This document shows, in pieces, positions 9,104 to 17,735 of a stretch of DNA of 64,000 bases (position 1 is its first letter; every line of letters starts with the position of its first letter). A program made the position numbers and the translations under genes. The DNA is taken from positions 1 to 64,000 of the forward strand of contig NZ_JAFVME010000004.1 of the NCBI RefSeq assembly GCF_018492665.1. Reading direction: 5' to 3'. The stretch comes from Pedobacter sp. B4-66. GTDB taxonomy: Bacteria > Bacteroidota > Bacteroidia > Sphingobacteriales > Sphingobacteriaceae. The notes below the pieces were generated by a model that saw nothing but the letters and a program-made list of their open reading frames with translations, was not told the origin of the DNA and made no database searches.

Positions 9104-10216
9104 ATGAGAAAATCCTTCCTTTTGCCCATTATTCTTTTAACAATGCAAAGTTGTGCACAGTCAAATGATTACAACTTAATAATTGGTACGTATACGAATA
9201 CAGGTAAGAGCGAAGGGATTTATACTTATAATTTTAACACCAAAACAGGTGAATCTAAACAGCTAAGTATTGCAAAAGGTGTTGAGAATCCAAGTTACCT
9301 TACTGTAAGTCCAGATAATAAATTTGTTTATGCTGTAAATGAAACCGGTAAAACAAGTGCTGTAAGTGCATTTAGTTTTGACGCAGTAAAAGGTGATCTT
9401 AAGTTTCTGAATAAACAGAGTACAAATGGTGAAGATCCTTGCTATATCGTTACTGATGAAAGGAATGTAATCTCCGCCAATTATTCCGGCGGTAATGCAT
9501 CCATTTTTGGTATTGAAAGTAATGGATCACTAGGCCAGTTGAAACAAATTGTACAGCACTCTGGGAAAAGCGTTAATAAAGACAGACAAAACAGTCCTCA
9601 TGTGCATATGGTATTTTTTACACCAGATCACAAATACTTAATCATTAACGATCTTGGGACTGATAAAATTTATCTATATAATTACAATATCAACGGTACT
9701 AATGATGTTCTTACACCTCACGACAGTGTAGCAGTTACACCCGGTGCTGGGCCTCGACATATTACTTTTAGCAAAGATGGTAAATACGCATACCTGATTC
9801 ATGAGATGGATGGAGGCATAACCGTTTTTAGTTACAGCAATGGCTCATTAGAAAAAATACAGGAAACAAAAATTAATGAAGAAGGATTTACAGGCGAAAA
9901 TGGCGCAGCAGATATTCACATCTCTCCAGATGGGAAGTTCTTGTATGCGACCAACAGAGGCAGTGAAAACGACATCACAATTTTTGCCATTGAAAAAGGT
10001 GGCTTACTAAGTAAAAGAGGTCAATCCAGCACCTTAGGTAAGGGCCCTAGAAACTTTACAATCGACCCTACAGGAAAATATTTGTTGGTAGCACATCAAT
10101 ACACAAATGATGTGGTGATCTTTGAACGTGATGCAAAAACAGGCGAATTAAAAGATACAGGTAAAAGGATTGAAGTAGGCGCTCCTGTGTGTCTGGTTTT
10201 TGCACCTAAGAAATAA
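9104..10216 (+). CDS. Lactonase-family seven-bladed beta-propeller lipoprotein (6-phosphogluconolactonase-like)
   Basis: A lipoprotein signal peptide ends in 'MQSCAQ', so the mature protein is predicted to be lipid-anchored in the envelope. The rest is a beta-propeller of the lactonase family (opening 'LIIGTYTNTGKSEGIYTY'; repeats such as 'SPDNKFVYAVNE', 'SKDGKYAYLIHE', 'SPDGKFLYATNRG', 'DPTGKYLLVAHQ'). Cytoplasmic members (YbhE/Pgl) hydrolyse 6-phosphogluconolactone. An exported member probably acts on another lactone or sugar, so I give no gene symbol. It is in an operon with the pseudouridine synthase and ends at a strong hairpin. Confidence 0.85.
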   Translation: MRKSFLLPIILLTMQSCAQSNDYNLIIGTYTNTGKSEGIYTYNFNTKTGESKQLSIAKGVENPSYLTVSPDNKFVYAVNETGKTSAVSAFSFDAVKGDLKFLNKQSTNGEDPCYIVTDERNVISANYSGGNASIFGIESNGSLGQLKQIVQHSGKSVNKDRQNSPHVHMVFFTPDHKYLIINDLGTDKIYLYNYNINGTNDVLTPHDSVAVTPGAGPRHITFSKDGKYAYLIHEMDGGITVFSYSNGSLEKIQETKINEEGFTGENGAADIHISPDGKFLYATNRGSENDITIFAIEKGGLLSKRGQSSTLGKGPRNFTIDPTGKYLLVAHQYTNDVVIFERDAKTGELKDTGKRIEVGAPVCLVFAPKK

Positions 10217-10233
10217 GACAAAAAACTCATTGT

Positions 10234-10277
10234 AAAAAGAGGGATGTATCATACGATACATCCCTCTTTTTATTTTT
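10234..10277 (+). terminator. Bidirectional intrinsic terminator
   Basis: A perfect 17-bp stem (10234-10250 with 10255-10271, loop ATAC) starts with an A-run and ends with a T-run on both strands. It lies between the convergent lactonase and bshA genes and can serve both. Confidence 0.9.
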
Positions 10278-10291
10278 TAAGCTGTTTTATA

Positions 10292-11437
10292 CTAAACTGC
10301 TCTTAACTTATGTTGTGCTTCAATAACCTGATTATAATAATTAATATAGTCTGGAAGAATTTTTTTCAGATCAAAGTCCTTAGCTCTTATAAAGGCATTT
10401 TCTTTAAACTGCTTTAATATCTCGTCATCTTCCAAAATATGAATGGCTTTTGATGCCATATCATCTATATCACCAACATTACTCATATATCCACAAAAGC
10501 CATCAACATTTAATTCAGGCAATCCACCTGCATTTGAAGTAATAGCCGGAACCTTACAAGCCATCGCTTCAAGGGCTGCCAAACCAAAGCTCTCAGACTC
10601 CGAAGGCATTAAGAATAAATCAGAAACTGAAAGAATCTCTTCAACAGCATCTTGCTTTCCTAAAAACCTTACGTGCTCACAAATGCCCAAGTTCCTGCAA
10701 AGTTGCTCATCATAAGCCCTCTCAGGCCCATCACCCACCATCAATAATTTAGAAGGGATTTTTGCCTGAATCTTTTGAAACATCCTGATCACATCTGCTG
10801 TACGCTTTACCTTTCTAAAGTTTGATGTATGAATTAATATACGTTCGTTATTAGGAGCAATAGCCTTTTTAAAATGATCCTTTGCCTTTAAGCTGAATCT
10901 TGTAAAATCAATAAAATTCGGGATAACCTTAATCTCATTGGTAATTTCAAAATGCTTTTCCGTATCATCCTTTAAACTTTGAGATACCGTGGTAACCCCA
11001 TCTGATTTATTAATAGAAAAAGTAACAACAGGTTTATAGGTCGGGTCTTTGCCAACAAGGGTAATATCAGTACCGTGCAGGGTAGTTACAAATGGAATAT
11101 TAATTCCATAGGTTTCTAGAATCTGCTTTGCCATAAATGCTGCAGATGCATGAGGAATTGCATAATGAACATGCAGAATATCAAGTTTCTCAAAACGTAC
11201 TACATCTACCAATTTACTTGCTAATGCAGATTCATAAGGTGCATAATCAAACAAAGGGTAATCTCTAACTGATACTTCGTGATAAAATAAGTTCTCAGAG
11301 AAAAAGTCTAACCTAGCAGGCTGACTATATGTTATGAAGTGTACCTGATGACCTTCGTCGGCAAGCGCCTTGCCTAATTCAGTGGCAACTACACCACTAC
11401 CTCCAAAAGTCGGGTAACAAACGATACCTATTTTCAT
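10292..11437 (-). CDS. bshA: N-acetyl-alpha-D-glucosaminyl L-malate synthase
   Basis: BshA transfers GlcNAc from UDP-GlcNAc to L-malate, the first step of bacillithiol synthesis; bacillithiol is the low-molecular-weight thiol of many Bacteroidota and Firmicutes. The GT-B/GT4 fold is clear. The opening 'MKIGIVCYPTFGGSGVVA' is diagnostic, followed by 'HVHYAIPHA', 'LHGTDITLVG' and the donor-binding 'PSESESFGLAALEAMA'. The start is the ATG at 11437; an in-frame TTG at 11458 would add seven non-conserved residues. bshB and bshC are not in the window. Confidence 0.95.
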   Translation of the reverse strand: MKIGIVCYPTFGGSGVVATELGKALADEGHQVHFITYSQPARLDFFSENLFYHEVSVRDYPLFDYAPYESALASKLVDVVRFEKLDILHVHYAIPHASAAFMAKQILETYGINIPFVTTLHGTDITLVGKDPTYKPVVTFSINKSDGVTTVSQSLKDDTEKHFEITNEIKVIPNFIDFTRFSLKAKDHFKKAIAPNNERILIHTSNFRKVKRTADVIRMFQKIQAKIPSKLLMVGDGPERAYDEQLCRNLGICEHVRFLGKQDAVEEILSVSDLFLMPSESESFGLAALEAMACKVPAITSNAGGLPELNVDGFCGYMSNVGDIDDMASKAIHILEDDEILKQFKENAFIRAKDFDLKKILPDYINYYNQVIEAQHKLRAV

Positions 11438-11533
11438 GAATATTTTTTTACAATGCAAAGTACACTACTTAAACTGAGCTTTATGTTAAACAATTGCAAT
11501 TATTTAACTTTTTAGTTAATCCTAAGTGTCAAT

Positions 11534-12016
11534 TTAAGATTTCATCTCGGCTTGTATCACAAGATACATTTCATTTGGTCTTTGTGTGCCAATGTAATAT
11601 TCAAATCCATCAGTATCTGTAAGCACTATGGCATCCTTTCCAGAGGAATAGAATCTTATACTTCCTTTGCGGTGAAGATTGTAAACAGGGTTGTTAAATA
11701 AGTAATTGCTATAAGTGTCCTTTCTTACTTTAACGATAGAGTTCAAATCTATTTCTACCTTTTTTGCAGACCACAAACCACTAATAATGATTTTCTTATT
11801 ATCGATAATGGTTTTGTACTGTATTAAAAAAAGTAAAGCAATAGAAACCCCAATGATGCCAAAACCTACTACAAGAAATAAATCCTGTGTATTATCTCGG
11901 TCACGTTCATATACATAAGCGGCAAAACAAAATGCGGACATAACCAGTCTGATGCAAATCCTGATATAATCACGTCCGATGTACTGTTTTTCAAAAAAAG
12001 CGTAGCGGTTGCTCAT
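11534..12016 (-). CDS. Small membrane protein of unknown function (PH-like C-terminal part)
   Basis: I do not recognise a named family. Two transmembrane helices lie in the first half ('ICIRLVMSAFCFAAYVY' and 'FLVVGFGIIGVSIALLF'), followed by about 85 residues of predicted beta-strands ('KKIIISGLWSAKKVEIDLN', 'GKDAIVLTDTDGFEYYIG') resembling the bacterial PH-like domain that often follows two helices. The ATG at 12016 is preferred over an in-frame TTG at 12031. It lies between bshA and tilS on the same strand. Confidence 0.7.
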   Translation of the reverse strand: MSNRYAFFEKQYIGRDYIRICIRLVMSAFCFAAYVYERDRDNTQDLFLVVGFGIIGVSIALLFLIQYKTIIDNKKIIISGLWSAKKVEIDLNSIVKVRKDTYSNYLFNNPVYNLHRKGSIRFYSSGKDAIVLTDTDGFEYYIGTQRPNEMYLVIQAEMKS

Positions 12017-12101
12017 TTGTGTAAATTTCAATAAAGTTACTTTTTTTTTGTTTGCGCAGTACCCCTATCTCAGTTAAGATTGTTTAAAAAATGTAATTTG
12101 A

Positions 12102-13427
12102 TTATTTTAGATTGAATATAGCCACTCTTTTTGTCGTAGAGGTTACTTTATACCTATTATCCTGCCTCATCCCTCCTAACCAAATAACTTCTCCATTTCC
12201 ATTTATCAGAACAGGAATATTATTTTTTTCAACAAGAGGAACTTTTTCATCTATAAAAAAATCACTTAACTTTTTATAGGTTTTCATCCCAAGAGGTATA
12301 AACTTATCCCCAGACTGCCATGCCCTTACCACCAATGGATATAAAAGCTTATCTGCATCTATAAATGCTTTATGCGTATTTTTTTCAAAATAAGGTTTAT
12401 CATTAAAAGACATAAATATTTCATGATTCCTCAGAGTCACATTCTTATCATTAACGTGAATAAACGCAATTTCTTGATGTTCATCTTTAGCAGGACTTAA
12501 GATTAAGTCATCTCTATCTATAGTAATGCGATGCGTGTTACTATAGAAAGAAGTTCCACTCTGCTTACCCAAGGCTTGTAACAACTCAACTACTACCAGT
12601 TCAGAAAATCCGAAAGGTTTTAATAGCTCAAACATCAACAAGCGCTGAGGTTTTAATGCCTTAATCTTATCAATTGAGAGATGAACAATACCCTTTCTTT
12701 CGATTAGCACTTCTCTTTTTAATTCAGAAACTGCATTTTGAAGTACAAGTTCTGTCTCTGCAAATCTTTGTATATTTTGTGCAAATGTCAGTTCCAGATT
12801 AGGATTGATTTCTTTAAGATGAGGAATAACCTTTAAGCGCACCTTATTACGCGCATAATCTGTTGACAAATTTGAACTGTCTTCAACAAAATCAATGTTA
12901 TTATTTGATATTATTTTATTGATTTGCTCTCGCGAAAGAAAGAGCAGAGGTCTGATAAGCTTATCCCTTTTAGGCAAAATACCATGCAACCCTGCAATTC
13001 CGGTTCCTCTTGTTAAATTTAACAAAACAGTTTCTATGGCATCGTCCTGGTGCTGTGCAAGCGCTACAAAACTATAATCATTAGCTTCCCGAATTTCTTC
13101 GAACCAGTTGTAACGCAAATCTCTTGCTGCCATTTGTGTTGAGATCCTTTGTTTTGAAGCGTATTCTTTAGTATTAAAATGAGTTACATAAAATGGGACT
13201 TCTAAAGCCCCGGCAAGCATCCGCACAAAGCTTTCGTCGCGCTGAGATTCGTCTGCCCTTAAACTAAAATTGCAATGCGCTATACCAAAATCAAAACCTG
13301 CGAGTTTAAAGAGATGAGCCATTAAAACAGAATCCTTCCCCCCGCTAACGGCAAGTAGAATTTTGTCGTTAGCAGTGAAGAGCGCATTATGGCTAATAAA
13401 ATCTTTAAAATTTTGAATGGGTAACAT
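12102..13427 (-). CDS. tilS: tRNA(Ile)-lysidine synthetase
   Basis: TilS changes C34 of the CAU-anticodon tRNA-Ile to lysidine so that it reads AUA. The N-terminal PP-loop ATPase domain carries 'SGGKDSVLMAHL' (about 28-39), 'HCNFSLRADES' and 'AQHQDDAIETVLLNL'. The C-terminal TilS domain ends in 'ARDNRYKVTSTTKR'-like sequence. Length (441) is normal. Its promoter -7 element ends 4 bases before the ATG, so the mRNA is predicted to be leaderless. Confidence 0.96.
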   Translation of the reverse strand: MLPIQNFKDFISHNALFTANDKILLAVSGGKDSVLMAHLFKLAGFDFGIAHCNFSLRADESQRDESFVRMLAGALEVPFYVTHFNTKEYASKQRISTQMAARDLRYNWFEEIREANDYSFVALAQHQDDAIETVLLNLTRGTGIAGLHGILPKRDKLIRPLLFLSREQINKIISNNNIDFVEDSSNLSTDYARNKVRLKVIPHLKEINPNLELTFAQNIQRFAETELVLQNAVSELKREVLIERKGIVHLSIDKIKALKPQRLLMFELLKPFGFSELVVVELLQALGKQSGTSFYSNTHRITIDRDDLILSPAKDEHQEIAFIHVNDKNVTLRNHEIFMSFNDKPYFEKNTHKAFIDADKLLYPLVVRAWQSGDKFIPLGMKTYKKLSDFFIDEKVPLVEKNNIPVLINGNGEVIWLGGMRQDNRYKVTSTTKRVAIFNLK

Positions 13428-13431
13428 CTTT

Positions 13432-13461
13432 CAAAAATATTTAATTAAAATGGTAAGCAAA
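13432..13461 (-). promoter_or_regulatory. tilS promoter (predicted leaderless start)
   Basis: Read on the minus strand: TTTG at 13461-13458, an 18-bp spacer, TATTTTTG at 13439-13432, then only AAAG before the ATG at 13427. A -7 element at this distance places the transcription start at the A of the start codon. Confidence 0.65.
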
Positions 13462-13465
13462 AAAC

Positions 13466-13473
13466 TAACTTTG
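13466..13473 (+). promoter_or_regulatory. -7 element upstream of the OstA-like gene
   Basis: TAACTTTG matches TAnnTTTG and ends 4 bases before the GTG start at 13478, the same spacing as for tilS. No good -33 TTG is seen, so this is weaker. Confidence 0.4.
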
Positions 13474-13477
13474 TAAA

Positions 13478-15844
13478 GTGCAGAAAATACGCCTTTTCGT
13501 TATCTTTTTTATATTTCCTTTCTCTTTGCTAGCGCAACAGAGAACTAAAATTATTTTGAAGGACGCCCGACTAGGAAATACAGATGGGAAGAAAAACATT
13601 TCCTATTTGAAATTCCCTGTGTTTAGTCATGAGAATGCTACCCTAACTTGTGATAGTGCAGTTTTTTACCAGAATGACAATGTTTTTGAGGCTTTCAATA
13701 ATGTACACATCAATCAGGGAGACACCATAAACATTTACTCTGACCATTTAACATACAACGGAAACACTAAGATAGCGCATTTAACCAGTAATGTGCGAAT
13801 GATTGACAAAGAGTCTGTCCTCACTACTAATACGTTGGACTACAATATGGCAACCAAAGTTGGTACATATGTAGATGGGGGAAAAATAGTTAACAAAGAT
13901 GTAACACTAACCAGTAAAAACGGTTATTATTTTTCAAATAGCCGAGACTCATATTTTCGTTATAATGTAGTGGTAGTTACCCCTCAAAGCACCATTAAAT
14001 CAGATACGCTAAGATATAACACCCTCACCAATTGGGCTTATTTCTATGGACCTACGAATATAAAAGGCAAGGAAGACAATCTTTATACTGAAAATGGAGC
14101 CTACAATACTAAAACAGAATACGCTTATTTTGGGAAAAAGAACCTGTATACCAATGGCACAAAATCCTTAAAGGGAGATAGTTTATACTACGATGGAATA
14201 GCAGGCTATGGTAAAGCTGTAAGGAATATAATATTTAAGGATACTGCAGATAAGACTATATTATATGGTCAACTTGGCTATTATTATAAAAAAGATGAAC
14301 GTGCTGTTGTAACCAAAAATGCATATGTGGGTATGGGAACTAAAGACTCCATTACCGTAAACAACAAATTACAACCTGATACTTTATGGCTGGGTTCTGA
14401 TACTTTGGAAACTCAAATGGTACTTCAAAAAACATTAAAGCTAATTGAATCACCCGTTCTTAAAAAGAACAATGAGTTAGGCGATCCGGAAAAACCTAAG
14501 AAACAAGATGGATCAACAAAAGCATCTGGCATGACAGCAGAAGAAATCGGACTTTCGCCAAAAAAGAACGATAAAAAGTCAAGCAAAGAGCCACCTAAAG
14601 TTGACAAAAAAGCTAACAAAAATATAAAACCAGTAGACACCGCTACTATTAAAGCGGTTAAAGACACATTATCAACGAAAATTAGCATACCAAAAGATAG
14701 TCTTTCAAAAGACACTATCACTCAAAAAAAAACCGACATTCCTCCACTAATTAAAGATTCTTTAAAGACTGTTAAAGATCCGCTAAAAGTTATTAAAACT
14801 GATATAGCGGTCAAGAATCCTGATACTTTAGTTAAAAAGGCTGATAGTTTAGTTAAATCAGGAAATTTGGTTAAAAAAGTAGATGGCGCAGTTAAGGCAA
14901 CAGACAGTTTATTAAAGAAGAATGTTAAAGACTCGACAATGTTTAATCCCCTGGACACTGTAAAAACACGTTCTATTAAGGCTTACCACAATGTTAGGGT
15001 TTACAAATCCAACATGCAGGCTATGGCCGATTCGCTATTTTACACCAGTGCAGATTCTACATTAAGATGGTATGGAAGCCCCATTTTATGGTCTCAAGGC
15101 TCTCAGCAAACAGGAGACACTATTTATCTACGATTAAAGAACAACAAACTTAATACGCTACAAGTTATCGAAAATGCGTTTCAAGTAAATGTAAACGCTG
15201 ACTCTGCAAAATTTAATCAGATAAAGGGGAAACTTATCACGGCTTTCTTTAAAGATGGCGAATTAAGTACCATGTTTGTGGACGGAAATGCTGAAAGCGT
15301 CTACTACAACAGAGGCAAAGACAGCACCTATACGGACATGAATCAAACTGTGAGTAGCAGGATAAAGATCATGTTTAAAAACAAAGAGATAAGCCACATA
15401 CTTACTGTTAAAGAGCCTGAAGGCGTCCGCGTGCCGGTCACGGAGATGAAAGAAGATGTCTTATTAACAGGATTCACCTGGAAACCCGAACTCCGACCAC
15501 TTTCTAAAAAGGAGGTCATCAATGGTAAACCAAAAGTTAAGCCGCCGGCTTCGAAAAAGCCTGCTATTGAAACAAAGAAATCAGGCCCTCCGGTTAATAA
15601 AGTCAAAGGAAAGGGCGCTGTAACTCAGAAAGATTTAGTAAAAACTGCCGTAAAGGAAATTACAAAAGCAGCGTCCAAAGTTGATTCTACAACGTTGGAT
15701 TCTGTAAAAGCGATTATACCTCAGATTAAGAACTTACCCACTAAAGTTGATTCTTTAAAGAAAGTTATTGCTCCTAAAAAGCCAGATTCTCTCAAAGCTG
15801 ATACAAGTAAAAAAATTACGCCTGCTCCTTTAAAAAAGCAATAA
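13478..15844 (+). CDS. OstA-like LPS-transport-type exported protein with Lys-rich inserts
   Basis: A signal peptide ('MQKIRLFVIFFIFPFSLLAQ') precedes an OstA/LptA-type repetitive beta region at about residues 20-330 ('DSAVFYQNDNVFEAFNNVHI', 'YNGNTKIAHLTSNVRM', 'YYFSNSRDSYFRYNVVV'). Known members build the periplasmic lipopolysaccharide bridge. Residues about 338-490 are a Lys/Asp/Ser/Thr-rich low-complexity linker with repeated 'DSL(V/L)KK'-like units; a second OstA-like part follows (about 495-665), then a Lys/Pro-rich tail. The start is GTG, chosen because it opens directly onto the signal peptide. The 3' end overlaps the end of rdgB by 29 bases. It is too short and lacks the barrel to be LptD itself. 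Confidence 0.8.
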   Translation: MQKIRLFVIFFIFPFSLLAQQRTKIILKDARLGNTDGKKNISYLKFPVFSHENATLTCDSAVFYQNDNVFEAFNNVHINQGDTINIYSDHLTYNGNTKIAHLTSNVRMIDKESVLTTNTLDYNMATKVGTYVDGGKIVNKDVTLTSKNGYYFSNSRDSYFRYNVVVVTPQSTIKSDTLRYNTLTNWAYFYGPTNIKGKEDNLYTENGAYNTKTEYAYFGKKNLYTNGTKSLKGDSLYYDGIAGYGKAVRNIIFKDTADKTILYGQLGYYYKKDERAVVTKNAYVGMGTKDSITVNNKLQPDTLWLGSDTLETQMVLQKTLKLIESPVLKKNNELGDPEKPKKQDGSTKASGMTAEEIGLSPKKNDKKSSKEPPKVDKKANKNIKPVDTATIKAVKDTLSTKISIPKDSLSKDTITQKKTDIPPLIKDSLKTVKDPLKVIKTDIAVKNPDTLVKKADSLVKSGNLVKKVDGAVKATDSLLKKNVKDSTMFNPLDTVKTRSIKAYHNVRVYKSNMQAMADSLFYTSADSTLRWYGSPILWSQGSQQTGDTIYLRLKNNKLNTLQVIENAFQVNVNADSAKFNQIKGKLITAFFKDGELSTMFVDGNAESVYYNRGKDSTYTDMNQTVSSRIKIMFKNKEISHILTVKEPEGVRVPVTEMKEDVLLTGFTWKPELRPLSKKEVINGKPKVKPPASKKPAIETKKSGPPVNKVKGKGAVTQKDLVKTAVKEITKAASKVDSTTLDSVKAIIPQIKNLPTKVDSLKKVIAPKKPDSLKADTSKKITPAPLKKQ

Positions 15845-16400
15845 GCTTTTTCATTGCAATAGCTCTGTGACTTATAGCATTCTTTTCGGTCATACTCATT
15901 TGGGCAAATGTCCTATCGTAACCATCAGGCATAAATATTGGATCATAGCCAAATCCATCATCGCCAATAGGAGCATGCGTAATGTTACCATAAACAACTC
16001 CTTCAAAAAGATATTTCCTGTTGTTTTTATTTAATGAAATAACCGTTTTAAAATGCGCCTTTCTATTGGTTATCCCCTCCATTTTTCTTAATACAAGATT
16101 AAGGTTTTCTAGATCATCTCTTACCCCAGAATACCTTGCCGAATAAATTCCAGGCTCATTGTTTAATGCATCAATCTCCAAACCACTATCATCAGCAAAA
16201 CAATCCAACTTAAAATTTTCAGTTACATAACTGCTTTTAAGTTCAGCGTTTGCTGCAAAAGAATTTCCCGTTTCGGGAATATCAACATCACAACCAATAT
16301 CTTTAAGATTTAAAACCTTATATTGATTTATAAGAAGCTTCCCAACTTCTTCTGCTTTGTGCTTATTATTAGTGGCAAATACCAATTCAGGTAAAATCAT
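15816..16400 (-). CDS. rdgB: XTP/dITP diphosphatase (non-canonical purine NTP pyrophosphatase)
   Basis: The enzyme hydrolyses XTP, dITP and ITP to monophosphates, keeping damaged purines out of nucleic acids. It has the family's 'VFATNNKHKAEEV' start, 'DDSGLEIDALN' with the metal-binding acids, 'GVYSARYSG'-type 'GIYSARYSG', and 'GFGYDPIF' with 'SHRA' near the end. The ATG at 16400 overlaps the TGA of the upstream gene as ATGA, indicating translational coupling; ATGs further upstream lie inside that gene. Length is 194. Confidence 0.96.
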   Translation of the reverse strand: MILPELVFATNNKHKAEEVGKLLINQYKVLNLKDIGCDVDIPETGNSFAANAELKSSYVTENFKLDCFADDSGLEIDALNNEPGIYSARYSGVRDDLENLNLVLRKMEGITNRKAHFKTVISLNKNNRKYLFEGVVYGNITHAPIGDDGFGYDPIFMPDGYDRTFAQMSMTEKNAISHRAIAMKKLIAFLKEQA

Positions 16401-16969
16401 AATCCCAATTGTTTCAAACTCCCCCACAATACCTTTTTCCCATTCGTATCTTCGTCCAACTTTTGCAAAGCCGAAGAAAAGATAAGCTTTACACCTCCTT
16501 CAGTTATTACCATGTTTTCAGGATGTTTTTTTAACCCCAATTGTTCAGCAGACACACCAAAAGCGAAAACAATAACGCTCGAAAAACGAGCTTTCAGCTG
16601 CTCATAACTTGCTCCTTTGTATTTAGCATAATTTAGCAAAGCGAAATCACTGGCTGATAGATTAATGGATTTAACAATCTTTCTTAACAACTCTCTCCCC
16701 TTTTCGTCACTAACATCATTCTGCTCATCATTAACCAAAATTAGGATATTGCGATTATTGTTACCTAAAAATTTAAACTCCGGCTGCTCCTTTATTAACG
16801 AAACCGCTGGCTCAGATACTACTGATGGTTGCGCAAGTGAAGGCACCTCTTCTTTTAAGTAAGTTTGACTTTCTTCTTTTAATGTGCTATCTGGCTCATT
16901 AACAAGGTAAATATCATCTGTAAAAAATAAACGCAGACCTTCTCCGTTAGTTGTAAGTTGGCTAACCAT
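16397..16969 (-). CDS. Hypothetical protein; possible DNA polymerase III psi (HolD)-like
   Basis: No certain family. The 190 residues have an acidic, probably disordered stretch at 25-65. A compact alpha/beta part follows, with a strand 'NRNILILVNDEQ', helix 'GRELLRKIVKSINL', strand 'SSVIVFAFGV' and an ending of form 'P...-SxALxxLxxDxxxKKxLWxxLKxL'. The order of elements and the ending resemble E. coli HolD (psi), a clamp-loader accessory subunit. This is a by-eye resemblance only. It is translationally coupled to rdgB, so a replication or nucleotide-quality role is plausible. Confidence 0.6.
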   Translation of the reverse strand: MVSQLTTNGEGLRLFFTDDIYLVNEPDSTLKEESQTYLKEEVPSLAQPSVVSEPAVSLIKEQPEFKFLGNNNRNILILVNDEQNDVSDEKGRELLRKIVKSINLSASDFALLNYAKYKGASYEQLKARFSSVIVFAFGVSAEQLGLKKHPENMVITEGGVKLIFSSALQKLDEDTNGKKVLWGSLKQLGL

Positions 16970-17080
16970 TAATGATAATTTTATTGGAAATCTTTTTTCT
17001 GTTAAAATTAGTTAAATATCTCATTATAGTACCTTTATTTATTACTTTTATGCCTTAAAATTATATACCATAAGTCTTTT

Positions 17081-17671
17081 GTGAGAAAAGTTTACTGTGC
17101 CATCATAATCAGTCTTTTTATTACCAGTGCATTCGCTCAAAACGTTGCTTTAGTTAATGGAAAACCAATAAGCAATAAAGAGTTTATGTGGGTTTATAAG
17201 AAAAACCATTCTGGCAATGGAAATGCAGCCTATGAAGATTTGCGAACATATTTAGACTTATATATAAATTTTAAACTTAAAGTACTTGAAGCTAAAGAAT
17301 TAGGCTTAGATAAAGATACAGCATACCTTTCTGAGGTAAAAAATTATGAGCATGCATTGCGCGCGCAAAAGAGAATATCAAAAACAAAACCTGAATATCT
17401 TTTCATAATGAATGAATATAAGGATGCTGTTTTAATGTTCAATATCTCGGAGATTAAAGTATGGAACCAAGCGCAAAGCGACGAAAATCAGCTCCGCATT
17501 TTTTATGATAAAAACAAAAGCGTTTATTTGCAGAGTTCTTTTGAGGAAGCTAGAGGCCAGATAGTCACAGATTATCAGCAGGAACTGGAAAATGAATGGA
17601 TAAAAGAATTAAGAAAAAAGTATCCTGTAAAAATTAATCAGGATGAAATAAGAAAATTGGCTAAGCAATAG
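17081..17671 (+). CDS. SurA/PpiC-family-like exported chaperone without parvulin domain
   Basis: A signal peptide ('KVYCAIIISLFITSAFA') precedes 176 mature residues. The N-terminal part ('LVNGKPISNKEFMWVYKKN', 'LDLYINFKLKVLEAKELGLD') and the C-terminal part ('EARGQIVTDYQQELENEW', 'ELRKKYPVKIN') match the opening and closing regions of the long (600+ residue) Bacteroidota PpiC/SurA-like proteins. The prolyl isomerase domains normally between them are missing. The start is GTG. It directly precedes surA and probably shares the outer-membrane-protein folding role, as a pure chaperone. Confidence 0.75.
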   Translation: MRKVYCAIIISLFITSAFAQNVALVNGKPISNKEFMWVYKKNHSGNGNAAYEDLRTYLDLYINFKLKVLEAKELGLDKDTAYLSEVKNYEHALRAQKRISKTKPEYLFIMNEYKDAVLMFNISEIKVWNQAQSDENQLRIFYDKNKSVYLQSSFEEARGQIVTDYQQELENEWIKELRKKYPVKINQDEIRKLAKQ

Positions 17672-17697
17672 ACTCTCGGCCAACAGTATAGTAGTGT

Positions 17698-17705
17698 TAG
17701 ATTTG
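17698..17705 (+). promoter_or_regulatory. -7 element upstream of surA
   Basis: TAGATTTG matches TAnnTTTG, 30 bases before the surA ATG at 17736. No matching -33 TTG is seen. Confidence 0.35.
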
Positions 17706-17735
17706 CAAAAAAGAATATAATTGAATAACCATATA

